A stretch of DNA of 63,454 nt, taken from an uncultured Prevotellaceae bacterium. GTDB taxonomy: Bacteria; Bacteroidota; Bacteroidia; Bacteroidales; Muribaculaceae. Shown here piece by piece: positions 44,866-53,604 of this stretch; the first letter of the stretch is position 1; every line of letters begins with the position of its first letter. The notes beneath the pieces are model-generated. The model had not been told where the DNA came from, searched no databases, and was given only the letters and a program-made list of their open reading frames with translations. The stretch lies in NCBI GenBank assembly GCA_947167995.1, contig CAMVKS010000011.1, positions 1 through 63,454 of the forward strand. Direction: 5' to 3'. The position numbers and the translations under genes are program-made.

Positions 44866-46866
44866 ATGACAAGAGAAGAATTTATTGCCGACATCAGGGC
44901 TGGAATCCCCGACGTTCTACCCGAACCAATGCCTTACGACACCGAGATTAACCATGCACCCAAGCGCAAGGACATTCTCAACCCCGAGGAGAAGAAGCTC
45001 GCTCTGCGCAACGCACTGCGCTACTTCCCTGCCAAGCACCACGCCACATTGCTGCCCGAGTTCCGCGAGGAGCTTGAGAAATATGGTCGCATATATATGT
45101 ATCGCCTGCGTCCACGCTATGAGATGAAGGCTCGTCCCATCGACGACTATCCACACAAGAGCCGTCAGGCTGCAGCCATCATGATGATGATTCAGAACAA
45201 CCTCGACAAAGCCGTTGCTCAGCATCCTCATGAGCTCATCACCTACGGCGGCAATGGTGCCGTGTTCCAGAACTGGGCACAATACCGCCTCGTGATGAAA
45301 TACCTGAGCGAGATGACCGACGAGCAAACCCTCGTCATGTACAGCGGTCACCCACTGGGACTGTTCCCATCGCACAAAGACGCACCTCGCGTGGTTGTGA
45401 CCAATGGTATGGTAATCCCCAACTACAGCAAACCCGACGACTGGGAGCGCATGAACGCTCTGGGCGTGAGCCAGTATGGCCAGATGACTGCCGGCTCCTA
45501 CATGTACATTGGCCCGCAAGGCATCGTGCATGGCACCACTATCACAGTGCTCAACGCGGCACGCAAGGTGATGGGCGACGAGCGCGAGAAGCGCATACCT
45601 CTCTTTGTCACCGCAGGTCTGGGTGGCATGAGCGGCGCTCAGCCCAAGGCTGGTAACATTGCCGGTGTGGTTAGTGTTACTGCCGAGATCAACCCTCTCG
45701 CAGCACGCAAGCGCTACGACCAGGGGTGGGTCGACGAGCTGCACGAGAACCTCGACGAGCTCATTCCAGCAATCCGCAAGGCTGTTGAGGAGAAGAAAGT
45801 GGTTTCTATGGCCTATGTGGGCAACGTGGTCGACCTGTGGGAGCGTCTCGCCGACGAAGGCATACATGTTGACCTGGGTAGCGACCAAACTTCGCTGCAC
45901 AACCCCTACGCTGGTGGCTACTATCCCGTGGACTACAGCCTCGAGGAGTCGAAGCGCATGATGGCCGAGGAGCCCGAGCGCTTCAAGGAGTGTGTCTTTG
46001 AGTCGCTGCGCCGTCAAGTGGCCGCCATCAACCGCTTGACAGCCGATGGCATGTACTTCTTTGACTATGGCAATGCCTTCATGCTCATGGCAAGCCGTGC
46101 TGGCGCCGACATCATGAAGGACGAGACTCACTTCCGCTATCCAAGCTACGTTCAGGATATCATGGGCCCAATGTTCTTCGACTATGGCTTCGGTCCTTTC
46201 CGCTGGGTTTGCACTTCGTGCGATCCTCACGACCTGGAAGTGACCGACCGACTCGCAGCACAGGTGCTCGACGACATGATGGGCACCGTGACTCCCGATA
46301 TCAAGGGACAGCTTGCCGACAACCTGCACTGGATTCGCGAGGCTGGCAAGAACCACCTCGTTGTGGGTTCGCAGGCACGCATCCTCTATGCCGACTGCGA
46401 AGGCCGCACCAAGATTGCTCTGGCATTCAACGATGCCATCCGCCGCGGCGAGATCAGCAAGCCAGTTGTTCTGGGCCGTGACCACCACGACGTGAGTGGT
46501 ACCGACTCGCCATTCCGCGAGACCAGCAACATCTACGACGGTTCGCAGTTCTGCGCCGACATGGCTGTTCACAACGTGATTGGCGACGCTTTCCGCGGCG
46601 CTACATGGGTGAGCCTCCACAACGGTGGTGGAGTAGGCTGGGGCGAGGTCATCAACGGTGGCTTCGGCATGGTCATCGACGGTAGCGAGGAAGCCGACCG
46701 CCGCATCCGCCAGATGCTCCTGTGGGATGTGAACAACGGCATCGCACGCCGCTCGTGGGCTCGCAATAATGGCTCAATGGACGCCATCCGCCGCGAGATG
46801 GAGCGCACTCCAGGCCTCCAGGTAACCATGCCCAACCTCGTTGACGACGCTTTGCTCGAAGAGTAA
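44866..46866 (+). CDS. hutU: Urocanate hydratase
   Basis: Converts urocanate to imidazolonepropionate with NAD+ as an electrophilic cofactor; second step of histidine degradation. The 666 residues are longer than the roughly 557 of proteobacterial HutU and match the long form found in Bacteroidetes and animals. Motifs include YSGHPLGLFPSHKDAPRVV, YIGPQGIVHGTT, the nucleotide-binding TAGLGGMSGAQ, and WVCTSCDPHD, which carries the conserved Cys. LHNGGGVGWGEVINGGFG lies near the end. A strong terminator follows at 46887, closing the folD-ftcD-hutU unit. Confidence 0.97.
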   Translation: MTREEFIADIRAGIPDVLPEPMPYDTEINHAPKRKDILNPEEKKLALRNALRYFPAKHHATLLPEFREELEKYGRIYMYRLRPRYEMKARPIDDYPHKSRQAAAIMMMIQNNLDKAVAQHPHELITYGGNGAVFQNWAQYRLVMKYLSEMTDEQTLVMYSGHPLGLFPSHKDAPRVVVTNGMVIPNYSKPDDWERMNALGVSQYGQMTAGSYMYIGPQGIVHGTTITVLNAARKVMGDEREKRIPLFVTAGLGGMSGAQPKAGNIAGVVSVTAEINPLAARKRYDQGWVDELHENLDELIPAIRKAVEEKKVVSMAYVGNVVDLWERLADEGIHVDLGSDQTSLHNPYAGGYYPVDYSLEESKRMMAEEPERFKECVFESLRRQVAAINRLTADGMYFFDYGNAFMLMASRAGADIMKDETHFRYPSYVQDIMGPMFFDYGFGPFRWVCTSCDPHDLEVTDRLAAQVLDDMMGTVTPDIKGQLADNLHWIREAGKNHLVVGSQARILYADCEGRTKIALAFNDAIRRGEISKPVVLGRDHHDVSGTDSPFRETSNIYDGSQFCADMAVHNVIGDAFRGATWVSLHNGGGVGWGEVINGGFGMVIDGSEEADRRIRQMLLWDVNNGIARRSWARNNGSMDAIRREMERTPGLQVTMPNLVDDALLEE

Positions 46867-46886
46867 TCTACTTGATTCTGTTACAT

Positions 46887-46922
46887 AAACGTCACCAATT
46901 TTTTCTGGTGACGTTTTTTTTT
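46887..46922 (+). terminator. Terminator after hutU
   Basis: Perfect arms AAACGTCACCA (46887-46897) and TGGTGACGTTT (46906-46916) continue into a T tract. Confidence 0.9.
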
Positions 46923-47006
46923 AGTTATAATTCATGTTTCAGAACTCTTCTTTTTCAAATGAGATTATATTTTTATATAAATACATTAATTTTTTTTCTT
47001 TAATAA

Positions 47007-47041
47007 TTTGGTATTATAAACAAGAAAAATGCTTACCTTTG
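47007..47041 (+). promoter_or_regulatory. Promoter of the lipoprotein-pldA-DUF4421 unit
   Basis: TACCTTTG at 47034-47041 with TTTG at 47007-47010; the spacer is 23 bp, longer than usual. Confidence 0.45.
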
Positions 47042-47128
47042 CGACTAATTAACACTTTGTTTTTAGTAAAACTACATTTTTGCTTTAAAAACCAAATCTA
47101 ATTTTTTAGAATAATTATTTTAACAAAA

Positions 47129-48178
47129 ATGAAAAATATTCTTTACAGCTGCATTTTGTTGCTTGTAGCCTTATTAATTCTCTCTTCTTGTGAAAAAGAT
47201 GAGGTCAAAGTCAAGCGTCGTGGCGAGCGACAGGTCTATGTGCTCACCTCCGAAGGTCACATCTATGACCTGATGGGCGACAGAATCATGGAGCTCCCCG
47301 ACTGCGAGTATGCCAGTGAGATAATTAGCGATGGTGATGACTATTTTGTCTCGGGAAAGAACTCCAAGGATAAGGTGGGATATTGGAAAAACGGAAAGTG
47401 GAGCACACTGCACATCGATTTCATCGATAACGTGAGCCACGAGACGCAAGGTATCGCCAAGTGGGACTATTACATCTACCTCTTCGACTATCCCTACATC
47501 TTGAAAAACAGTGGTATATTCCCTATCGAGGATTGTGAAGATTTCAACACTTCGGGACAATGCATTGCAGTGAGCAATGGCAAGTGCTATCTCGCAGGCA
47601 TGGAATACCACCATGGCGAGCCTAACGATGCCGTGCTCTACTATGAGTCAAAGGGTCGCTATGTCAAGGCTATTCTTCCCAAGCCCAGTCCAGATGTGAG
47701 TGGTCATGCAACCAATATCTATGCTTACGACACCGACCACACCATCGTGGGTGGCCATGTGGGAACCGAACCCTGCATCTGGGTTGACAAGGAGCTGCAA
47801 GTTCTCCCTCGCACTCTTAACCCGCCTCCTTATGAATACGACCTTCCTCTTGGTCACGTGAGCTCGACCACTTATCTCAATGGCCACATCTATGCTTGCG
47901 GCTATGAGGATGATGAGGATCACAACATGCGAGCTGTGCTGTGGGTTGACGGTGTTCCACAACACATTCATTCAGGACGTCAAGAAAAAGTTCTTTTCTC
48001 CTCTGCCGAGGAGCTGATGGCCTATGGCGATGATTTGTATATGCTCAGTCTTGAGTGCTACGAGTATAAATTGCCAAATGGCGAGACTGATACAAGTATA
48101 GACTTTTTTATTTGGATGAACGACAGGATAATCGCCAAGTACGATCACATTGATATTGTGAATTTCACTGTAGTTTAA
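47129..48178 (+). CDS. Lipoprotein of unknown function
   Basis: 349 residues with a lipoprotein signal ending at Cys21 (ILSSC), followed by EKDE. The rest has short repeats of the type VYVLTSEGHIYDLMGD, DYFVSGKNSKDKVGYWKNGKW, NGHIYACGYEDDEDHNMRAVLWVDG, which suggests a beta-propeller of about six blades. I do not recognise a named family. It heads a probable three-gene unit with an outer-membrane phospholipase (55 bp downstream) and a DUF4421-type protein, inserted between the two halves of the histidine pathway. Confidence 0.75.
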   Translation: MKNILYSCILLLVALLILSSCEKDEVKVKRRGERQVYVLTSEGHIYDLMGDRIMELPDCEYASEIISDGDDYFVSGKNSKDKVGYWKNGKWSTLHIDFIDNVSHETQGIAKWDYYIYLFDYPYILKNSGIFPIEDCEDFNTSGQCIAVSNGKCYLAGMEYHHGEPNDAVLYYESKGRYVKAILPKPSPDVSGHATNIYAYDTDHTIVGGHVGTEPCIWVDKELQVLPRTLNPPPYEYDLPLGHVSSTTYLNGHIYACGYEDDEDHNMRAVLWVDGVPQHIHSGRQEKVLFSSAEELMAYGDDLYMLSLECYEYKLPNGETDTSIDFFIWMNDRIIAKYDHIDIVNFTVV

Positions 48179-48233
48179 TTGAACGGTGAAATAGTAAAGT
48201 ATAAAAATAGAATAAACAAAAACGATAATAGAA

Positions 48234-49085
48234 ATGAAACTTTTTAGAATTATAATAGTATTGGTCCTTGCAGGTGTTGCTTGCCCTTCTCAGGCACAAA
48301 TTGCCACAAAGATCTTAGGCAAAGAGCAACAACAATTCAATGTCGATAGCCTCATTCACGATTTTGATAACCGCCCCTTCTTTGGAATTTACAAGGACAA
48401 CTATTTCGCTCTTGGTACAGCGCTGAACCATAAGCCTAACGAGTTTAACAGCGATGTGAAGTTCCAGATAAGTTTCCGCCAGCGTCTCACGAAGTCGGTG
48501 CTTCCACTCCACAGCCACATTTTCTTGAGCTATTCGCAGAAGGCTATGTGGAACATCTTTGAGGAGTCGCTGCCATTCCACGACCTGAACTTCAACCCTG
48601 GAATTGGTGTGCAGACGCCTATTTTCGTTAAAGGCCGCCTTGTGGGTAGCACCCTTATCATGATTGAGCATGAGTCCAACGGCCGTGACGGTGAGGCATC
48701 GCGCAGCTGGAACAAAATCTCGTTTGCTGGTTCGGCATTTATCAACCGCAACTTGATGTATCATGGCAAGGTGTGGATTCCTATTATCGACGGCCAGCAA
48801 AACAAGGATATCCTTAAGTACAGTGGTATCTTCCAGTTTGGCGCACAGTTTGTTTCTAATAACAGGCGCTGGGTGGCCGACGTGACCTTCGTTAAGCGCC
48901 AGGGTTGGAACTTCAGTTTCAACACCATCATCAACGTGGGCTTCCGCATCCGCGAGAAGGACAACCAGTTCCTGATGCTGCACTTCTACGACGGCTACGG
49001 CGAGAACATGCTCGACTATAACAAGTACCACTGCCGTGTGCGACTGGGATTGCTCATTCGCCCATCGTTCTTCAGCGACTTCTAA
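48234..49085 (+). CDS. pldA: Outer-membrane phospholipase A
   Basis: Integral outer-membrane phospholipase (OMPLA family), which hydrolyses phospholipids that reach the outer leaflet. 283 residues with a signal peptide (about 1-22). The catalytic motif HESNGRDGEASRSWN places His146, Ser148 and Asn160 at the same spacing as the His-Ser-Asn triad of E. coli OMPLA. Supporting strands include YFALGTALNHKPNEFNSDV and FGAQFVSNNRRWVADVTF. It lies 13 bp before the next start codon, within a probable operon. Confidence 0.93.
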   Translation: MKLFRIIIVLVLAGVACPSQAQIATKILGKEQQQFNVDSLIHDFDNRPFFGIYKDNYFALGTALNHKPNEFNSDVKFQISFRQRLTKSVLPLHSHIFLSYSQKAMWNIFEESLPFHDLNFNPGIGVQTPIFVKGRLVGSTLIMIEHESNGRDGEASRSWNKISFAGSAFINRNLMYHGKVWIPIIDGQQNKDILKYSGIFQFGAQFVSNNRRWVADVTFVKRQGWNFSFNTIINVGFRIREKDNQFLMLHFYDGYGENMLDYNKYHCRVRLGLLIRPSFFSDF

Positions 49086-49098
49086 AGATTTCAGTTGG

Positions 49099-50295
49099 AT
49101 GAAACGCTTTTACCTGATTTTGATTCTTGTGCTTTGCGTGCCGGCTCTGTCGTGGAGTCAGGACGTTGCGCCTGATACAGTGCCCGAGGCAATAGACTCG
49201 GTGCAGCAACTGAGCAAGTTCCAGCAGTTAAAGCAGAATATCACCCAGCGCATCAACGACAAGCTCAACGAGCCCTACGACACCACGCGCGACAATCGCT
49301 ACTGGTGGCGTGCAATGAAGCACGGCAAGGTCAACTTCAAGGACAGCACAATGGGCTATCCCAAATTCCTGATGTTCTGCTACAAGACCTATGTGTGGGG
49401 CGACAAGGCGTTCAACAGCTATGACAGCGCCTATGTCAAGCCCACTGGCAAGAACTGGAAACTCATCCTCAAGAGCAACAATTGGATTGATTCCTATGTT
49501 GGCATTCCATTTAAGGATGTCAGGGTCTTGATGAACAGCAACTTGGTGTCAAACATTGGTGTGTCTCTGTCATTCATGGCAGTGAGCTTGGGATATTCTA
49601 TCTGCATCAGTAACTTGATTCATGGCGGCGATATATCAAACAAAGTGGACTTTTCCTTCACCTGTGCCCGGTTCACTGCCGACGCCTACTACTGGGAGAA
49701 CCAGAACGATATCAACGTTTATTATACCGACAAAAACCTGGATGACGAGCGACATAAGTTCAGGCAATCGGGCATCAGCCGCAAGGCGATGGGACTCACT
49801 GCCTACTATTTCTTCAACAACCGACGCTACGCGCAGGCGGCAGCCTATTGCTTCTCGAAGTACCAGAAACGCAGTGCCGGGTCGTTCTTGGCTGGCTTCA
49901 GCCTCCAGCACTATGACGTGAAAATCGACGGAGACCAACTCGTTGATGATGCGCGATACTACATTCCCGAAGGCGTTGAGCCACCACGCATCCTCTATAA
50001 TGACTACTGCCTGCTCGTGGGCTATGGCCACAACTTCGTGCTCGGTCCCAAATGGTTGCTAAATCTCACCGTCACACCCTACCTGGGCTACCGCTACAAC
50101 ATCTTTGCCCAGCCTGGCGAGAAGCATGGTGCACTGTCGCTCAACGTGCGAGCTCGCGTGGGCGCTGTCTACAACCACAAGAACTTCTTCATGGGCCTGC
50201 AAGCCTATGCCGACCATCATCGCTACAAGAAAAATGATAGTCACCTCTATAACTCCATGCTGGAATTTAGTGCTCTTGCAGGAATCAGATTCTAA
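49099..50295 (+). CDS. DUF4421-type outer-membrane protein
   Basis: 398 residues from the ATG at 49099, chosen because it begins a signal peptide (about 1-20); the open frame extends 63 bases upstream but that overlaps pldA. The sequence matches what I know of Bacteroidetes DUF4421: NNWIDSYVGIPFKDVRVLMN, then alternating beta strands (VSNIGVSLSFMAVSLGYSI, LTAYYFFNNRRYAQAAAYCF) and a final strand MLEFSALAGIRF, consistent with an outer-membrane barrel. It is 13 bp downstream of pldA and presumably co-transcribed. Function unknown; a link to outer-membrane lipid upkeep is inferred only from that neighbour. Confidence 0.75.
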   Translation: MKRFYLILILVLCVPALSWSQDVAPDTVPEAIDSVQQLSKFQQLKQNITQRINDKLNEPYDTTRDNRYWWRAMKHGKVNFKDSTMGYPKFLMFCYKTYVWGDKAFNSYDSAYVKPTGKNWKLILKSNNWIDSYVGIPFKDVRVLMNSNLVSNIGVSLSFMAVSLGYSICISNLIHGGDISNKVDFSFTCARFTADAYYWENQNDINVYYTDKNLDDERHKFRQSGISRKAMGLTAYYFFNNRRYAQAAAYCFSKYQKRSAGSFLAGFSLQHYDVKIDGDQLVDDARYYIPEGVEPPRILYNDYCLLVGYGHNFVLGPKWLLNLTVTPYLGYRYNIFAQPGEKHGALSLNVRARVGAVYNHKNFFMGLQAYADHHRYKKNDSHLYNSMLEFSALAGIRF

Positions 50296-50464
50296 ATTCA
50301 CAAGAAATAATGTGTAAATTTTCTAAATTATTCAAGAATCAATCATCAACCTGGGCGGCGGGGCGTCAACCCATTGCTTGCCAAGAATGAATTAGATTAT
50401 TATAATCATGTTTCTCATGTCTTTTTTTTTGACAGGAGTGACAGGAGTTCTCCTCCCACTTCGA

Positions 50465-50538
50465 CCGTTATATCAAACAACTAAAACAACTTAAAAACAA
50501 CCCTGTCACCAGGCAATTTCTTGTCTTCTTGTTTCCTT
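50465..50538 (+). repeat. 74-bp dispersed intergenic repeat, copy 2
   Basis: Partner of 24331-24404, same orientation. Both copies lie in gene-free spacers that follow outer-membrane protein genes. Confidence 0.85.
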
Positions 50539-50611
50539 GTCATGTAGTTGCATAATTTGTTGCTGAAAAATTATTATTGGCTCTTTATTTTATTATATGG
50601 TGATTTATTTC

Positions 50612-50619
50612 TACCTTTG
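50612..50619 (+). promoter_or_regulatory. -7 box of hutHI
   Basis: TACCTTTG lies 51 bp before the hutH ATG. The leader contains AAACAACTATT at 50639-50649. I see no convincing -33 element. Confidence 0.5.
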
Positions 50620-50670
50620 CACACACATAATTAAAAACAAACAACTATTAGCATAAACAAAACCAATCAA

Positions 50671-52146
50671 ATGACACATTTAATTAGCGCCGAGCACCTC
50701 TCGATTGAGCGTGTGGGCGAAATAATTGAGAAAAACATCAAGTTGGCACTCAGCGACGATGCCAAGGAACGCATCATCCGTTGCCGCAAGTATCTCGACG
50801 AACAGATTGCTGCCAGCGATGTGCCTGTCTATGGCGTGACCACTGGCTTTGGCTCGCTGTGCAACGTGAAAGTGAGCAAGGACCAACTATCACAACTTCA
50901 AATCAACCTGATGATGTCGCACGCCTGTGGCGTGGGCGAACGTGTGCCCAACGAAATCGTGCGCATCATGCTGCTGTTGAAGATTCAGTCGTTGAGCTAC
51001 GGCTACTCGGGCAGCAAGCTCGACACGGTGGAGCGCCTTATCGACTTCTTCAACGAGGGCGTGATTCCCGTGGTTTACCGCCAGGGCTCACTTGGAGCAT
51101 CGGGCGATCTCGTGCCACTGGCCCACATGAGTCTGCCATTGGTGGGACTTGGCGAGGTAGAGTATGAGGGCAAAGTGATGCCAGCTGCCGAGCTGCTCAA
51201 GCTCAAAGGCTGGAAGCCCATTGAGTTGGCAAGCAAGGAAGGCTTGGCACTGTTGAACGGCACTCAGAACATGAGCTCGTTTGCAGTGTGGTCACTGCTC
51301 CAGGCCGAGCGCTTGAGTGACTGGGCCGACAAGATTGCAGCCATGTCGCTCGACGCCTACGATGGCCGCATCGAGCCATTCACCGAGGCAGTACACCTGG
51401 TGCGCCCCCACAAGGGTCAGCTCGAGACCGCAGCCCACATGAAGGAGTTGCTCACTGGCAGCGAACTCATCAAGCAAGCCAAAGTGCATGTTCAAGATCC
51501 TTATTCCTTCCGCTGCGTGCCACAGGTTCACGGCACCGTTAAGGACACTATACGTTATGTGAAATCGGTTATTGACACCGAAATCAACAGCGCGACCGAT
51601 AACCCAACCGTTTGCCCCGATGAAAACCTTATCATCAGCGCCGGCAACTTCCATGGCGAGCCCATCGCTATGCCCATGGACTTCCTCGCTATAGCACTGA
51701 GCGAACTTGCCAACATCAGCGAGCGACGCATCTACCGTCTTGTATCGGGAACTCGTGGCCTGCCCAGCTTCCTCGTTGCCAATCCAGGCCTCAACAGCGG
51801 TTTCATGATTACTCAGTACACCGCCGCCAGCGTGGTTAGCTTGAACAAGTCGCTTGCAGCACCTTCCAGTCTCGACAGCATTCCATCATGTCAGGATCAG
51901 GAGGACCACGTGAGCATGGGTGCCAATGCAGCCATCAAGCTCTACAAGGTGGTGCTCAACACCGAGCGCGTGCTTGCCATCGAGCTTTTCAACGCAGCTC
52001 AGGCACTTGAGTTCCGCTTCCCCAAGAAATCTTCTCCAGTCATCATGAAGATGCACGAGGAGTTCCGCAAGGAGGTTCCATTCATTGGCGACGACGTGAT
52101 TATGTATCCTCTCATTGAGAAAGCAATACAATTCCTGCGCCGATGA
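50671..52146 (+). CDS. hutH: Histidine ammonia-lyase
   Basis: First step of histidine degradation: L-histidine to urocanate plus ammonia. The 491 residues carry Tyr54 in YGVTTGFGSL and the Ala143-Ser144-Gly145 triad in GSLGASGDLVPLAHMSL, which cyclises to the MIO electrophile. Other family motifs: GLALLNGTQ, NPTVCPDE and SMGANAAIK. The stop overlaps the hutI start in ATGA, so the two are translationally coupled. The rest of the pathway (hutU, ftcD, folD) lies 3.8 kb upstream beyond three unrelated genes. Confidence 0.97.
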   Translation: MTHLISAEHLSIERVGEIIEKNIKLALSDDAKERIIRCRKYLDEQIAASDVPVYGVTTGFGSLCNVKVSKDQLSQLQINLMMSHACGVGERVPNEIVRIMLLLKIQSLSYGYSGSKLDTVERLIDFFNEGVIPVVYRQGSLGASGDLVPLAHMSLPLVGLGEVEYEGKVMPAAELLKLKGWKPIELASKEGLALLNGTQNMSSFAVWSLLQAERLSDWADKIAAMSLDAYDGRIEPFTEAVHLVRPHKGQLETAAHMKELLTGSELIKQAKVHVQDPYSFRCVPQVHGTVKDTIRYVKSVIDTEINSATDNPTVCPDENLIISAGNFHGEPIAMPMDFLAIALSELANISERRIYRLVSGTRGLPSFLVANPGLNSGFMITQYTAASVVSLNKSLAAPSSLDSIPSCQDQEDHVSMGANAAIKLYKVVLNTERVLAIELFNAAQALEFRFPKKSSPVIMKMHEEFRKEVPFIGDDVIMYPLIEKAIQFLRR

Positions 52147-53381
52147 AATTTTTAGTCAATAATATCGCCACCCTCGCCGGTATCGACGGCGGGGGTGTGC
52201 TGAAAAGATGCGGTGCCGAAATGGCACAGTTTGATAGCATCCACAATGCCTGGATGCTCGTGGAAGACGGCATTATTACTGAATTTGACACAGTAGACAA
52301 CCGTCCAGCTCCCACCGACGTTGACGAGATTGTCGATGCCGCTGGTGGCACCGTGATGCCCAGCTGGTGCGACTCTCACACCCACATTGTCTATGCCGGC
52401 AGCCGTGAGCAGGAGTTCGTGGACAAAATCAACGGCCTTTCCTATGCCGAAATCGCCCGTCGTGGCGGTGGCATCCTCAACAGTGCCGACCGCTTGCACG
52501 AGATGACCGAGCAGCAGCTTTATGATGCTGCCATGGAACGCGTGCGCGAAGTAATCGCCAAGGGAACAGGAGCCATCGAGATTAAGAGTGGCTACGGTCT
52601 CAACACACAGGACGAACTCAAGATGTTGCGCGTGATAGCCCGCATCCAAGAGAGCACACGCCTGCGCGTGGTCTCGACATTCCTGGGAGCCCATGCCGTG
52701 GGACGCGCCTATGCCGGCCGTCAAGCCGACTATGTTGACCTTGTTGTCAACGAGATGATTCCCGCAGTGGCTGCCGAGGGACTGGCAAACTTTGTGGATG
52801 TGTTCTGCGACGAGGGTTTCTTCACTCCCGAGGAAACTTCACGCATTCTTGAGGCTGGTCTCAAATATGGTATGCGTGGCAAAATTCACGGACAGGAGCT
52901 TGCACCGTCGGGTGGGGTAGAGGTGGCTCTGAAGCACAATGCCCTCTCGGTAGACCATCTTGAGAGCATGACCGACGACGACATTGCCATGATGCGCGGC
53001 CGCGACACCATGCCCACAGCATTGCCGGGCACTTCGTTCTTCCTGAACATGCCGTTTGCCCCGGCACGCAAGATGATTAGCGCCGGCCTGCCTGTGGCCA
53101 TCGCCAGCGACTACAACCCAGGCTCCACACCCAGCGGCGACATGAAGTTTGTGGTTTCGCTTGCTTGCATCAAGATGCGCCTGCAGCCCGCCGAGGCATT
53201 CAACGCGGCTACCATCAACGGTGCTGCGGCGATGGCTCTGAGTGCCGACTACGGCAGCATTGCTCCTGGCAAGGTGGCCAACTTCTTTATCACCCGTCCC
53301 ATCTCGAGCATTGATTTCATCCCCTACGCCTACACCACACCCATCATCGACCGCACCTTCCTTGCAGGCGTAGAGCAATAA
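52143..53381 (+). CDS. hutI: Imidazolonepropionase
   Basis: Hydrolyses 4-imidazolone-5-propionate to N-formiminoglutamate, the substrate of FtcD. Amidohydrolase-fold metalloenzyme of 412 residues, the usual length. Metal-binding His79 and His81 in SWCDSHTHIVYAG, the substrate-site IKSGYGLN, KIHGQELAPSGGVE with a further His, and the catalytic-Asp region ASDYNPGSTP are all visible. The ATG overlaps the hutH stop by 4 bp. A terminator follows at 53414. Confidence 0.97.
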   Translation: MKFLVNNIATLAGIDGGGVLKRCGAEMAQFDSIHNAWMLVEDGIITEFDTVDNRPAPTDVDEIVDAAGGTVMPSWCDSHTHIVYAGSREQEFVDKINGLSYAEIARRGGGILNSADRLHEMTEQQLYDAAMERVREVIAKGTGAIEIKSGYGLNTQDELKMLRVIARIQESTRLRVVSTFLGAHAVGRAYAGRQADYVDLVVNEMIPAVAAEGLANFVDVFCDEGFFTPEETSRILEAGLKYGMRGKIHGQELAPSGGVEVALKHNALSVDHLESMTDDDIAMMRGRDTMPTALPGTSFFLNMPFAPARKMISAGLPVAIASDYNPGSTPSGDMKFVVSLACIKMRLQPAEAFNAATINGAAAMALSADYGSIAPGKVANFFITRPISSIDFIPYAYTTPIIDRTFLAGVEQ

Positions 53382-53413
53382 AAACCGACTCCGCAATCTA
53401 ACCGATAACAATC

Positions 53414-53447
53414 GCCACAGAGTCCAAGTGCCCTGTGGCATTTTTTT
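53414..53447 (+). terminator. Terminator after hutI
   Basis: GCCACAG (53414-53420) pairs with CTGTGGC (53433-53439), followed by ATTTTTTT. Confidence 0.7.
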
Positions 53448-53501
53448 AACGAATTGAAGGAATAAAATTACTCACATTACCAATAATGATAGTTTTTAAT
53501 A

Positions 53502-53532
53502 TTGGTTATTTAAGGAAAAATATTTAATTTTG
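53502..53532 (+). promoter_or_regulatory. Promoter of the S8 peptidase gene
   Basis: TTG at 53502-53504 and TAATTTTG at 53525-53532 are 20 bp apart. Confidence 0.6.
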
Positions 53533-53604
53533 CAGCCATAATACACAAATATCGGTATAATTATAAATTATTCATAATAAAATCATCTTTTTAAACAATC
53601 TTTT

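Larger units (their letters stand above)
50296..50670 (+). other. Intergenic region before hutH
   Basis: The 375-bp spacer holds a second copy of the 74-bp dispersed repeat and a -7 box for hutH. I see no terminator for the upstream unit and no further gene. Confidence 0.65.

Noticed and set aside
42147-53381. hutG or hutF as the last step of histidine degradation
   Set aside because: Neither is present; the ftcD fusion supplies that step.
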